This document shows, in pieces, positions 26,699 to 34,557 of a stretch of 64,000 nucleotides of DNA (the stretch's first letter is position 1; every line of letters starts with the position of its first letter). The stretch covers positions 12,273 to 76,272 of the forward strand of contig DASTWA010000005.1 in the NCBI GenBank assembly GCA_035758825.1, in the 5' to 3' direction. Under the pieces are notes generated by a model. The model was given only the letters and a program-made list of their open reading frames with translations. It did not search any database and was not told the origin of the DNA. Position numbers and translations under genes: made by a program. The DNA is from JARIHD01 sp035758825. Lineage in GTDB: Bacteria; Patescibacteriota; Saccharimonadia; Saccharimonadales; UBA4665.

Positions 26699-27865
26699 TT
26701 GAAGATCGGTATCGTCGTACCGCACATCTTTATGCATCGGGACATACTTCCGCATGTTATTTTTTCGCCTGCCAAATTAGCGCTGGATCTAGCCGAAGGC
26801 TTGGCCGCGCAAGGACAGGAGGTTACACTCTTTTCGCCCGGCCCGGTTGATACATCCGTCCGCAATGTGACGGCCGACTTAAGCTTGTTTGAGCATGAGC
26901 TGGCCCTGCGCGGCGACACCTACACCGAGCTTCTAAAGAAACATCCGTTTACCTTTATTACACTAGCCAGGCAGATGCAAAGCGAGCTGATCGCCAAGGC
27001 CTACCAGATGGCTAACGATGGCAGTCTGGATATCGTGCACATTTACACCAACGAAGAAGATACGGCGCTGCCATTTGCCGCCCTCTGTAATAAGCCGGTC
27101 GTCTTTACACATCACGACCCATTTAACTTTTTGGTCAAATACAAGAACTTATTTCCCAAATACAAGCACCTTAACTGGATTTCGATGTCCTACGCCCAAC
27201 GCAAGGGCATGCCCGATGGCACCAACTGGGTGGGCAATGTCTACCACGGCTTGTCCGAGCCAAAGCTTAGGCCGGTAAAGGTTCCAGCCCGTGACTACGT
27301 CGCTTATTTGGGGCGCATCATCCAACCAAAAGGTGTGCATCTGGCCATCCAGGCCATCCTAAAGTACAACCAGGAACACTCGGATGTGCCGCTGAGGCTC
27401 AAGATCGCCGGCAAGCACTATGCCGGCCACAAGAAGGATACTTACTGGCAAGAACAAGTCGAGCCGCACGTTGACGGCGAAGTCATACAATATGTCGGCT
27501 TTATTAACGACCCGGCCGCCAAGCGCGAATTCCTAGGCAATGCCAAAGCTCTGGTCGTGCCATCATTATTTGACGAACCGTTCGGCCTGGTCAGTATTGA
27601 AGCCATGGCCTGCGGCACGCCGGTCGTCGGGCTGGATTCCGGCGCCATACCAGAGGTAATTGACGATAAGACAACCGGCTACGTGGTAGCAAAGGCTATG
27701 TCGGAAAATATTGTCAATGAACCAGCTACAGTGCACGCCCTTGTCCGCAACCTGGAGCGCATCGAAGCCATCGACCGGGCAGTATGCCGCCGTACCTACG
27801 AGTCCAAGTTCACGATCGATCAGATGATTGCTGGCCACCTTGAGGTATACGCCCGGCTAACGTAA
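26699..27865 (+). CDS. Family 4 glycosyltransferase
   Basis: A 388-residue GT-B enzyme if started at TTG 26699 (MKIGIVVPHIF), directly after the acidic ORF; an upstream in-frame ATG at 26525 gives an implausible low-complexity N-terminus. The N-terminal domain has the usual ALDLAEGLAAQGQEVTLF helix; the C-terminal domain has YLGRIIQPKGVHLAIQA and the GT4 donor-binding motif FDEPFGLVSIEAMACGTPVVG with its conserved Glu pair. Members move sugars from nucleotide-sugar donors to lipids or glycans. The acceptor is unknown. Its 3' end overlaps the convergent gene at 27810 by about 56 bases. Confidence 0.88.
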   Translation: MKIGIVVPHIFMHRDILPHVIFSPAKLALDLAEGLAAQGQEVTLFSPGPVDTSVRNVTADLSLFEHELALRGDTYTELLKKHPFTFITLARQMQSELIAKAYQMANDGSLDIVHIYTNEEDTALPFAALCNKPVVFTHHDPFNFLVKYKNLFPKYKHLNWISMSYAQRKGMPDGTNWVGNVYHGLSEPKLRPVKVPARDYVAYLGRIIQPKGVHLAIQAILKYNQEHSDVPLRLKIAGKHYAGHKKDTYWQEQVEPHVDGEVIQYVGFINDPAAKREFLGNAKALVVPSLFDEPFGLVSIEAMACGTPVVGLDSGAIPEVIDDKTTGYVVAKAMSENIVNEPATVHALVRNLERIEAIDRAVCRRTYESKFTIDQMIAGHLEVYARLT

Positions 27866-28331
27866 GAGCTCCCAGCCTGTCAAACAGCTCCAACCGCGTC
27901 TCGACCACTGTAATCTCTGGTGAAAAATAACCAAGCAGAAGCCGCCCGGCATTTTGGAAACGTCCCAAAAAGTATATGTCAGGCGTCACGGGCAAGTTGG
28001 CCGAGCGGCGCGCAATCCTGGCGCCCACGGCGGCGCCCAGCTCCATTACCATGGTCCCTGGCGCGTGCGCAGGATCCTGTGGCGCAACATACACAAACGC
28101 ATCACATCTCGCTGCCGCTTCCAAATCGAGCTGCGCCCGGCGCGCCGCTTCTTCGGGGTGGGCAAGTTTATTTTCTTTCCCGGCTAGCATTGTTTCGCGG
28201 GTGGTTGTCCAATCATGGGCCAACACGCAGCCAAGCTGCTCAAGCTCAGCCTGCAAAGCCTGGACTTCGTCTATTTCTCTGACAGAGCCAGAAACAAATA
28301 CTTCGAGGCCAGGAGTGATGATTTCAGACAT
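27810..28331 (-). CDS. Nucleoside 2-deoxyribosyltransferase-like protein
   Basis: A 173-residue protein with the deoxyribosyltransferase fold pattern: VFVSGSVREIDEV at the start, a middle LDLEAAARCDAFVYVAP strand and turn, then GTMVMELGAAVGA, which carries the family's Glu nucleophile. Such enzymes swap bases on deoxyribonucleosides or hydrolyse nucleoside monophosphates. It follows thyA by 9 bases in a pyrimidine deoxynucleotide operon, which supports a salvage role. The last 56 bases overlap the end of the GT4 gene on the other strand, so the C-terminal tail (about 18 residues, Gln/Ser-rich) may be poorly conserved. Confidence 0.75.
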   Translation of the reverse strand: MSEIITPGLEVFVSGSVREIDEVQALQAELEQLGCVLAHDWTTTRETMLAGKENKLAHPEEAARRAQLDLEAAARCDAFVYVAPQDPAHAPGTMVMELGAAVGARIARRSANLPVTPDIYFLGRFQNAGRLLLGYFSPEITVVETRLELFDRLGALTLAGRIPQGGQQSSDRS

Positions 28332-28340
28332 TCCGCGAAC

Positions 28341-29153
28341 CTAGACGATTACCAGATCAGTTTTGATACGCGGGTGCGCTTTGTAATCTTCGAGGACGAA
28401 GTTTTCCTCGCGGAAGTCATCGATCGAAGTTACGTCGCCAACAATTTTGAGCTTGGGGAATGGGTAAGGCTTGCGGCGCAATTGTTCTTTGGCTGGCTCC
28501 AGGTGGTTTTTGTACAAGTGGGCGCTGCCAGCCGAGATGATCAGCTCGCGGGCTTCATAACCTGTTACGTGGGCGACCATATATAGCAGCAGGGCATACT
28601 GGGCGATATTGAAAGGTGCACCCAAGAATACATCCCAGGACCGCTGGTACAAGTGCAGGCGCAGTTTGCCCTTGGTGACGTCAAACTGGAACATGGTGTG
28701 GCAGGGAGGCAGGCGCATCTCGTCTAACTCACCGGCATTCCAGGCGTTTACGATGATGGCCTTACTGTCCGGATTGGTCTTGATCTGGTCGATAGCCCAG
28801 GCTAATTGGTCAAACTCGCTGCCGTCCGGGCGCTTCCAGTGGCGCCACTGCACCCCATATACGCGGCCAAGGTCAGTCTTGCCTTCGTGCAGGAAACCAT
28901 CCCAGTAATGGATTTTGTGGTCGTGCAGGTAGCCGACTTCGGAACTGCCCGAGATAAACCAGAACAATTCGTGCAGCAGGATCTTGAAAGGCATCTTTTT
29001 GGTGGTCAAAAGTGGGAAACCCTGACGCAGGTCAAAGCGGACTTGCGTACCAAATACGGCGGTAATGTCGTGGATGCCACGGGTGTGTTTGGTGCGGCCT
29101 TCTTTGATAATGTCGGCCATTAGTTTGAGGTATTGGTACTCGGGGTGCGTCAT
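28341..29153 (-). CDS. thyA: Thymidylate synthase ThyA
   Basis: A 270-residue ThyA of normal length. It makes dTMP from dUMP with methylene-tetrahydrofolate. Visible signatures: FPLLTTKKMPFK near residue 46, the catalytic Cys in RLPPCHTMFQF near 157, QRSWDVFLGAPFNIAQYALL (dUMP site) near 177, and the closing residues of the family. The ATG overlaps the stop of the HIT-deaminase gene (ATGA). Its cofactor partner, a DHFR-like protein, is in the same operon. Confidence 0.96.
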   Translation of the reverse strand: MTHPEYQYLKLMADIIKEGRTKHTRGIHDITAVFGTQVRFDLRQGFPLLTTKKMPFKILLHELFWFISGSSEVGYLHDHKIHYWDGFLHEGKTDLGRVYGVQWRHWKRPDGSEFDQLAWAIDQIKTNPDSKAIIVNAWNAGELDEMRLPPCHTMFQFDVTKGKLRLHLYQRSWDVFLGAPFNIAQYALLLYMVAHVTGYEARELIISAGSAHLYKNHLEPAKEQLRRKPYPFPKLKIVGDVTSIDDFREENFVLEDYKAHPRIKTDLVIV

Positions 29154-30145
29154 GTTCGCTTCCCACCTTTCTTATATGGTAGTTTTACTACCTTTACATC
29201 GTTTTCGCGCAGAAAGCCCAAGGCTTCCTGATCCCACCAGTCATCTATGTAATGAAGCTCCCTTATACCTGAATTCACGATCTGCCGGGAGCAAGCCATG
29301 CAGGGTGACAAAGTAACGATCATCGTGGCGCCATCCAGGGACAGCCCCTGTTTGGCTGCTTGTGAAATACAGCGTTCTTCGGCATGGGAAACGGTCGGTG
29401 GGCTGGTCCAGGTGCCGTCTTCCTTCTGGTATTCCATTGGTCCGCCGACCAGGTTGGCATTGGACATCGAAATAACCGTATCACCGGCAATAATGGCAGC
29501 GCCGACTTTGGCGGTCTTTTTGGCTAAGGATTTCTTCTTGCTGGCCAGCGTCTGTTTGAAGGCCGCAAGGTAAACCTCCTTTTTGTCGGCTGATGCCTCT
29601 GGCTCGGCGGCGTACTTTTCTTCGAACTTTTCGGCCAGTTTGGCCATAGTTCGGGCCTTGCCGCGGAAGAGTGTCGCGTTCTCTAGGGGAGTGTACTTAA
29701 GCTTGCGGTAATTCCAGGTGCTAAGGTCGGGCGCGTCAAATGGAATCACATGGATGTGCAGGTGGTCAGACACTGTGCTCTGGGCTTCGATGCCTCCGTC
29801 GCGGACAATGTACTGTATGCCTTTGATGCCGTAGATTTTACGGATCATTTTTTTGGCCACGTACATCATTTTGCGGGCCGTCTGCCATTCTTCGCTGGTC
29901 AATTCTTTGACTGACTTTACATGGCGCCGCGGCATAATCATGACATTGCCGTCGATGTAAGCAAATAAGGCGACGGTCATGACCATACCGTTCTCTTCCA
30001 TCACCACATACTTTTCGCGCAGGTCGCAGAAGACGCACTTGCCAACACTGGTCCAGATCTTACCGTAATAGCCGCCGGTGCGGGCGTCACGATAGTACTC
30101 CTGCTTCTGCTGCTCTTCAGGGGTAAGATCCAGTTTGAGTTCCAT
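29150..30145 (-). CDS. HIT-domain / dCMP deaminase-like fusion protein
   Basis: A 331-residue two-domain protein. Residues about 35-150 are a HIT domain: KCVFCDL near the start, PRRHVKSVKEL, and the catalytic triad motif DHLHIHVIPFD. Residues about 215-331 are a cytidine/dCMP deaminase-type zinc domain: HAEERC (His ligand and catalytic Glu) and LSPCMACSRQI (two Cys ligands). A lysine-rich linker joins them. The deaminase half could make dUMP for the adjacent ThyA; the HIT half may hydrolyse a nucleotide phosphoramidate or dinucleotide. I know of no standard enzyme with this fusion. The start overlaps the upstream stop by one base (TAATG). Confidence 0.85.
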   Translation of the reverse strand: MELKLDLTPEEQQKQEYYRDARTGGYYGKIWTSVGKCVFCDLREKYVVMEENGMVMTVALFAYIDGNVMIMPRRHVKSVKELTSEEWQTARKMMYVAKKMIRKIYGIKGIQYIVRDGGIEAQSTVSDHLHIHVIPFDAPDLSTWNYRKLKYTPLENATLFRGKARTMAKLAEKFEEKYAAEPEASADKKEVYLAAFKQTLASKKKSLAKKTAKVGAAIIAGDTVISMSNANLVGGPMEYQKEDGTWTSPPTVSHAEERCISQAAKQGLSLDGATMIVTLSPCMACSRQIVNSGIRELHYIDDWWDQEALGFLRENDVKVVKLPYKKGGKRT

Positions 30146-30702
30146 TACTTTTCTTTCAGCGGATCCTTGCGGAGTTCCATGAAGTCTTTGAAGATATCGC
30201 CTAACTGGCCGCCAATGGCGCGCTGGACGATCTTGGTGGTAGAAAGGGCAGTTGACTGGCGGTCGACGACCGTCATTTCGCCGCCATATTTAATAACCGT
30301 CTTGTATTCTTTGGACTCCTTGTAGGCGTCAGTCCAGTCCTCTTTGACGGTTATGAATACGTCAGGGCGCAATAGGCCCAAGGCCGGTACGCAGCTGGGC
30401 TCTGGAAGGATGGTCACAAAGTCGACGGAGCGCAGGTAAGTGAGCATTTCGGCACGGATTTTCTCGTCGAGGATGGGCTTGTTGGGGCCTTTGACCTTGC
30501 GGATGGCTTCGTTACTGCTGACACCGACGACCAATATATCGCCTCGGGCTTTGGCCTCTTCGAGGTAGCGGCACTGGCCGACGTGTAGCAAGTCCCACGA
30601 ACCGGCAGTAAAGACAATCTTCCTGTCCTTCTCTTTTAACTTTTCGTGAAGTGTCATTAAGTCGCTTTGGGCGACAAGGCGCTTTTTCCACGCTTGAGCC
30701 AT
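30145..30702 (-). CDS. Cytidylyltransferase-like protein with altered HxGH motif
   Basis: A 185-residue nucleotidyltransferase of the RfaE/TagD type. It has FTAGSWDLLHVGQCRYLEEA, where the usual HxGH becomes HVGQ, and a late STALSTTKIVQR segment that matches the family's second signature. The second His helps stabilise the transferred phosphate, so its change to Gln (codon CAG) may alter or lower activity. The reaction is unknown; the family joins CMP or AMP to phosphorylated sugars and alcohols. It overlaps the HIT-deaminase gene by one base. Confidence 0.82.
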   Translation of the reverse strand: MAQAWKKRLVAQSDLMTLHEKLKEKDRKIVFTAGSWDLLHVGQCRYLEEAKARGDILVVGVSSNEAIRKVKGPNKPILDEKIRAEMLTYLRSVDFVTILPEPSCVPALGLLRPDVFITVKEDWTDAYKESKEYKTVIKYGGEMTVVDRQSTALSTTKIVQRAIGGQLGDIFKDFMELRKDPLKEK

Positions 30703-30753
30703 CGTAGGTTCCCCTCTAGTTACCCCTTTTGACTAATTTTAACACCTTTTATG

Positions 30754-31761
30754 CTAACGGGCTATGGACGTTGTAGGTACTACAAGATGACGTGGGATAA
30801 GGAGCTGGGCTGTGCGCATGAAATGCTCATTGTCAGGCAGTGATTCGTAAGGGTTATGGCGCAAAAACTTATAGAAGTCATAGAACAGGAACAGGTCGAC
30901 AAGCGGATCCAGCATGCCGAGGTGCTTACTTGGGATTGTAGCCTTGCTGCGTTTGATGTAACCGCCGCCCAGGAAGTACTTGCGGACCTTGGTCGGTTCT
31001 TTGTATTTGCAGTCGACCAACAGGAAAGCTAAGGTACGGGCCACGTCAAATAGCGGGTGGCCGTAGGCGGTCTTTTCGAAGTCCAATATGCCGCTGATTT
31101 TGACCTTGAACTCACCATCGCCCTCGTCTTCGAACAGGATGTTACTGCGCACAAAGTCCATATGCAGCGCTTGCTTACGAGGCAGTAGCTTGGCGCCGGT
31201 CAGTAGTTGTTCGAATCCGTCAAAGGCCTCGGGCGGAATGCGCAGGAGCAACTTGTCGGCCAGCGCCCGCTGCACTGGGGCATCATTAAAGTACGCCCTC
31301 ATGCGCTTGGTGATTTCAAGGTACTCGTCGGCGACGTCCGGCAGATCGGCCGGGTCAAAACCGGTTAAGGCGGCATGCATGTCCCCCAGGGTTTTGCCCA
31401 GGACTTTTATATGGTCCTGAGTATAGCCCTCCCAGGGAATAGTGCTCCCGTCCAGATAGTTGTATAAAGCGCCGTATTTGAGGTATGCACCGGCTTTTAG
31501 CTGGATAATCTGTTCGCGGATTGGATGGCGCACCGGGAAAGCCTGGTTCCACAGAAAGGCCGATACGGCATTTGCTGCCTTAATCTTTTCCAGGATGCCC
31601 GGCTCGCGCTTGTATAGAATGAGGTTAACGGCCTGCCCGTCTCGCAGGTGTATCGGAAAGGATTGGTTGCGGTAGCCCTTCTGAGGCTGGCCGATATCTA
31701 CATAATCTAGACCGTATTTTTTTAGCACCCGAGCGATTGTAGCGTCCTGCAGTCCGGTCAT
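30754..31761 (-). CDS. Phosphotransferase of the APH/choline kinase superfamily
   Basis: A 335-residue kinase-like protein. The catalytic loop reads ALHMDFVRSNILFE near residue 200 and the metal-binding motif GILDFEKTAYGHPLFDVAR near residue 228, as in aminoglycoside and homoserine phosphotransferases. The substrate cannot be told; a nucleoside or small alcohol would fit the operon. Its ATG is one base after the stop of the DHFR-like gene, so it is probably co-transcribed. A 51-base gap separates it from the next gene. Confidence 0.85.
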   Translation of the reverse strand: MTGLQDATIARVLKKYGLDYVDIGQPQKGYRNQSFPIHLRDGQAVNLILYKREPGILEKIKAANAVSAFLWNQAFPVRHPIREQIIQLKAGAYLKYGALYNYLDGSTIPWEGYTQDHIKVLGKTLGDMHAALTGFDPADLPDVADEYLEITKRMRAYFNDAPVQRALADKLLLRIPPEAFDGFEQLLTGAKLLPRKQALHMDFVRSNILFEDEGDGEFKVKISGILDFEKTAYGHPLFDVARTLAFLLVDCKYKEPTKVRKYFLGGGYIKRSKATIPSKHLGMLDPLVDLFLFYDFYKFLRHNPYESLPDNEHFMRTAQLLIPRHLVVPTTSIAR

Positions 31762-31762
31762 A

Positions 31763-32263
31763 TTACTTATCTACGGAGTAGTGCAGGAGTACTGTGTTCG
31801 GGTTTAAGCTCTCGGCGCTCAGCAGCGTCAGACCGTTTTCGAGGGTGTGGCCAAACAGTGGCACGCCAGTCCCAAAGACCACTGGCTCGACCGTCAAGTA
31901 TAGTTCGTCGACAACACCCGACTCCATGAACAGGCTATAGATTGAAGCGCCGCCGCAGATCGCCAGCGACTCGTGGCCTTCGCTTGTCAGACGGCTGACC
32001 AGGTCGGCAGGCGGCTCATTAGTAAAAGTAACGTCGACGATATCTGACTCGCGCGGTTCACGGGTGTACACGATTGTCTTGCGTCCCGGCAAAGCGCGGC
32101 CGATAGTCGCAAAGGTCTTGGAGCCCATGACCATGGTGCCGGCCTCTTTGGTGAGCTTAATAAAGAGCTTCTTGTCTTCTTTGCTGCTCCAATCTGCCAG
32201 ATGGTCGGCGGTCCGGCCAATGAACCCATCGGCTGTAATGGCAGCGACTATAAAAACCTTCAT
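31763..32263 (-). CDS. Dihydrofolate reductase-like protein
   Basis: A 166-residue DHFR/RibD C-terminal superfamily protein. It starts MKVFIVAAITADGFIGR, has TMVMGSKTFATIG (the conserved NADPH-binding segment) and ICGGASIYSLFMESGVVDELYLT, and ends in a typical strand. As first gene of the operon containing ThyA it could regenerate tetrahydrofolate after dTMP synthesis. The alternative is a pteridine or riboflavin-type reductase. It is divergent from the thymidylate kinase fusion. Confidence 0.86.
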   Translation of the reverse strand: MKVFIVAAITADGFIGRTADHLADWSSKEDKKLFIKLTKEAGTMVMGSKTFATIGRALPGRKTIVYTREPRESDIVDVTFTNEPPADLVSRLTSEGHESLAICGGASIYSLFMESGVVDELYLTVEPVVFGTGVPLFGHTLENGLTLLSAESLNPNTVLLHYSVDK

Positions 32264-32373
32264 ACTGGTAGTTTACCATGCCCGTAGTACATAAGCGTAT
32301 TGCATACTTGTAACGTATGTGGCTAAATAAAGGCAGAGGGGTGGCCATAGCAGCACTTGATGGGGGAGGATAT

Positions 32374-34356
32374 ATGAATACTGGCCGCGGAACTTTCGTA
32401 GTCGTTGAAGGGACGGACGGGTCTGGCAAAGGCACGCAGTTTAAGCTTTTGGTCGACCGCCTGCGGCAAGAAGGGTACGACGTTGAAACGTTTGATTTCC
32501 CGCAGTACGACCGGCCGTCCAGTCATTTTGTCCGCGAGTATTTAAACGGCAACTACGGTGGATTGGCAGATGTCGGCCCCTATACCGCATCGCTATTTTA
32601 CGCCCTGGACCGGTTCGAAGCCGCCCACCAAATCAGGCAAGCCCTTGACGATGGCAAAGTAGTACTGGCCAACCGCTATGTCGGTTCCAGCATGGCCCAC
32701 CAAGGGACCAAATTTAGCCACGCCGAGGAACGCCGCGGTTACTTTATATGGCTCGACAACCTTGAGTTCGAGATGCTGCGCATCCCCAGGCCGGACTTCA
32801 GTTTCGTGCTTCGGGTGCCCGCCGAAATCGCCCAGCGCCTGGTGGATCAGAAGCAAGAGCGTTCCTACACCACGAAGAAGCGTGACCTACACGAAGCCGA
32901 CCTGGGTCATTTGCAAAAGGCCGCTGAAGTCTACGACGACATGTGTCAGCTGTTTCCCAAGGACTTCGTACGCGTCGACTGCACTCGGGGCGACGGCATT
33001 ATGGACATTGCCAGTATCCACGAAATCCTTTGGCAAAGACTGGAGCCGGTGCTGCCACCAAAGCGTCCCAAGAGAAAGTCAGAGGCGCAAGACGATGCGC
33101 CGCCAGATGAAGCCTCGTCTTCTCACCTCGTCTCCAATCACCTGGTGGTACAGGGGGCCAGTTTGCTGCTGACAAAAATACTGGGACACGGACGCATGGC
33201 AACGTACGTCGAACGCGCCTCCAGGTTTACTGCTTACGATCAAAAAAATGCTGCGGGCGAGTATAGGTACTTTACCCCAAAACAATTCGACGAAAAGCTC
33301 ACCGAACAGTACCGTGCGTACATGGACCAAATATTCAACCTTTACGGCGAAATGGTTGGAATACTTACCAGCCACCTTAAATCCTCCAACAAACCGCCGA
33401 CTGCCGTTGACGCCGCCGAATGGGAAGCCGCACTACGTCAGGAGGCAAGGGAAGTCTTGCGCCCGGTACTGCCGGCTGCGGCAACCACGGATGTGTCCAT
33501 ATACGGATCCGGATCCGCGCTGGAAAGCGTAATAGCCAATCTTGCGAGCGACACCCTGCACGAAGCACGGCAGTGCGGCACAGTTCTCTTGAACGAAGCC
33601 CGCAAAATATTGCCGTCGTTACTAGGAGCCGGTCAGCTGGCAGAGACAGTCACGTATCGCTCCAATAGCACCAGACAGCTCGCCAGCATCGTCAAAAAAT
33701 ACCTGTCCGACAACTACGCCGACACCACCCATCCCGTGCGACTGACCGACGTCTGGCCTCGTAACGAAATGGATTTAGTCCCCGACATGCTGTATTCGCA
33801 CAGCGACGTGCCGCTCTCGGTGTTGCAGCAAGCGGCCAGCTCATGGCCTTATGACCGCAAAATTGAAGTCTTTGAGGCCTACATCGGTGAACGACAAAAC
33901 CATTCGCAGCGGCCGGGAAGGGCGCTCGAAAAGGCGCATTACAGCTGGGACCTGATTTCTGACTTCGACACCTTCCGCGACTTGCAGCGTCACCGCGTCG
34001 TCGACGATCTGGAGTGGCAAATACTTACGCCGCGTTACGGTTACGATATTCCACGAGCAGTGGAAGATGCCGGGCTGCTAGACCAGTTTGAAGCTTGTTT
34101 TGAACTGAGCCTTCGGCTGCATGGGCTCATCCAGGAGGCCGGATTCGCGGCCGAAGCACAGTATGCCACCTTACTCGGCCACCGCATTCGCTGGAAGATG
34201 ACCTACAATGCGCGTGAGGCGTTTCATCTGCTCGAACTACGCAGCAGCCCGCACAACCGGCGCGAGGTACGGGAGCTTGTCCAGACGATGTACGACAAAC
34301 TCTGCCAGGTGCATCCATTGCTAGGCGAAGCCATGAAGTTCGCCGGCAAAGATTAA
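32374..34356 (+). CDS. Thymidylate kinase fused to ThyX-like domains
   Basis: A 660-residue protein. Residues 1-215 are a thymidylate kinase: EGTDGSGKGTQ (P-loop), FPQYDRPSS, ANRYVGSS and a lid region with basic residues. After a Pro/Lys/Asp-rich linker (about 225-255) comes sequence resembling flavin-dependent thymidylate synthase ThyX: MATYVERASRFTAYDQK near 275, and a second part with FRDLQRHR near 533 and NAREAFHLLELRSSPHNRR near 612. The ThyX core RHRxxS appears as RHRVVD, so activity is doubtful. The kinase turns dTMP into dTDP, the step after ThyA. I use ATG 32374, preceded by GGGGGAGGA; upstream in-frame codons lack a ribosome-binding site. Confidence 0.85.
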   Translation: MNTGRGTFVVVEGTDGSGKGTQFKLLVDRLRQEGYDVETFDFPQYDRPSSHFVREYLNGNYGGLADVGPYTASLFYALDRFEAAHQIRQALDDGKVVLANRYVGSSMAHQGTKFSHAEERRGYFIWLDNLEFEMLRIPRPDFSFVLRVPAEIAQRLVDQKQERSYTTKKRDLHEADLGHLQKAAEVYDDMCQLFPKDFVRVDCTRGDGIMDIASIHEILWQRLEPVLPPKRPKRKSEAQDDAPPDEASSSHLVSNHLVVQGASLLLTKILGHGRMATYVERASRFTAYDQKNAAGEYRYFTPKQFDEKLTEQYRAYMDQIFNLYGEMVGILTSHLKSSNKPPTAVDAAEWEAALRQEAREVLRPVLPAAATTDVSIYGSGSALESVIANLASDTLHEARQCGTVLLNEARKILPSLLGAGQLAETVTYRSNSTRQLASIVKKYLSDNYADTTHPVRLTDVWPRNEMDLVPDMLYSHSDVPLSVLQQAASSWPYDRKIEVFEAYIGERQNHSQRPGRALEKAHYSWDLISDFDTFRDLQRHRVVDDLEWQILTPRYGYDIPRAVEDAGLLDQFEACFELSLRLHGLIQEAGFAAEAQYATLLGHRIRWKMTYNAREAFHLLELRSSPHNRREVRELVQTMYDKLCQVHPLLGEAMKFAGKD

Positions 34357-34360
34357 AATA

Positions 34361-34389
34361 TTGACACACTTGCCGCACAAGGCTACAAT
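34361..34389 (+). promoter_or_regulatory. Strong promoter of attenuator 1
   Basis: TTGACA (34361-34366), exactly 17 bases, TACAAT (34384-34389). The expected RNA start near 34396 is only about 4 bases before the leader-peptide ATG. Confidence 0.85.
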
Positions 34390-34399
34390 TGCGCACATT

Positions 34400-34462
34400 A
34401 TGTCTAGGAACAAAGGTCTTATCCTTGGTCTCATTATTCTCGGCTCGATGGAGCGCGGATAG
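34400..34462 (+). CDS. Leader peptide 1 (20 aa)
   Basis: MSRNKGLILGLIILGSMERG followed by TAG. The start lies about 4 bases after the predicted RNA start, so it would be read as an almost leaderless message. It resembles the second leader (36933-36992): both begin MS, have a hydrophobic Ile/Leu/Val core, then LGS, then a short charged end ExG and stop. The codons for the end (34450-34458) can pair, with one mismatch, with the 5' arm of the downstream terminator, as in ribosome-controlled attenuation. Confidence 0.6.
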   Translation: MSRNKGLILGLIILGSMERG

Positions 34463-34504
34463 AGGCTTGCCAAAAAACTAGACAATAACCAGCAAAAGCA
34501 AACC

Positions 34505-34536
34505 AACCGGGCTCCCTCGCAGGAACCCGGTTTTTT
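34505..34536 (+). terminator. Attenuator terminator 1
   Basis: AACCGGG (34505-34511) pairs with CCCGGTT (34526-34532), followed by TTTT. It sits between the leader peptide and the ribosome-binding site (AAAGGAG, 34545-34551) of the GNAT-like gene, so it can block expression unless an alternative fold forms. Confidence 0.75.
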
Positions 34537-34557
34537 AATATCTTAAAGGAGATGGAA

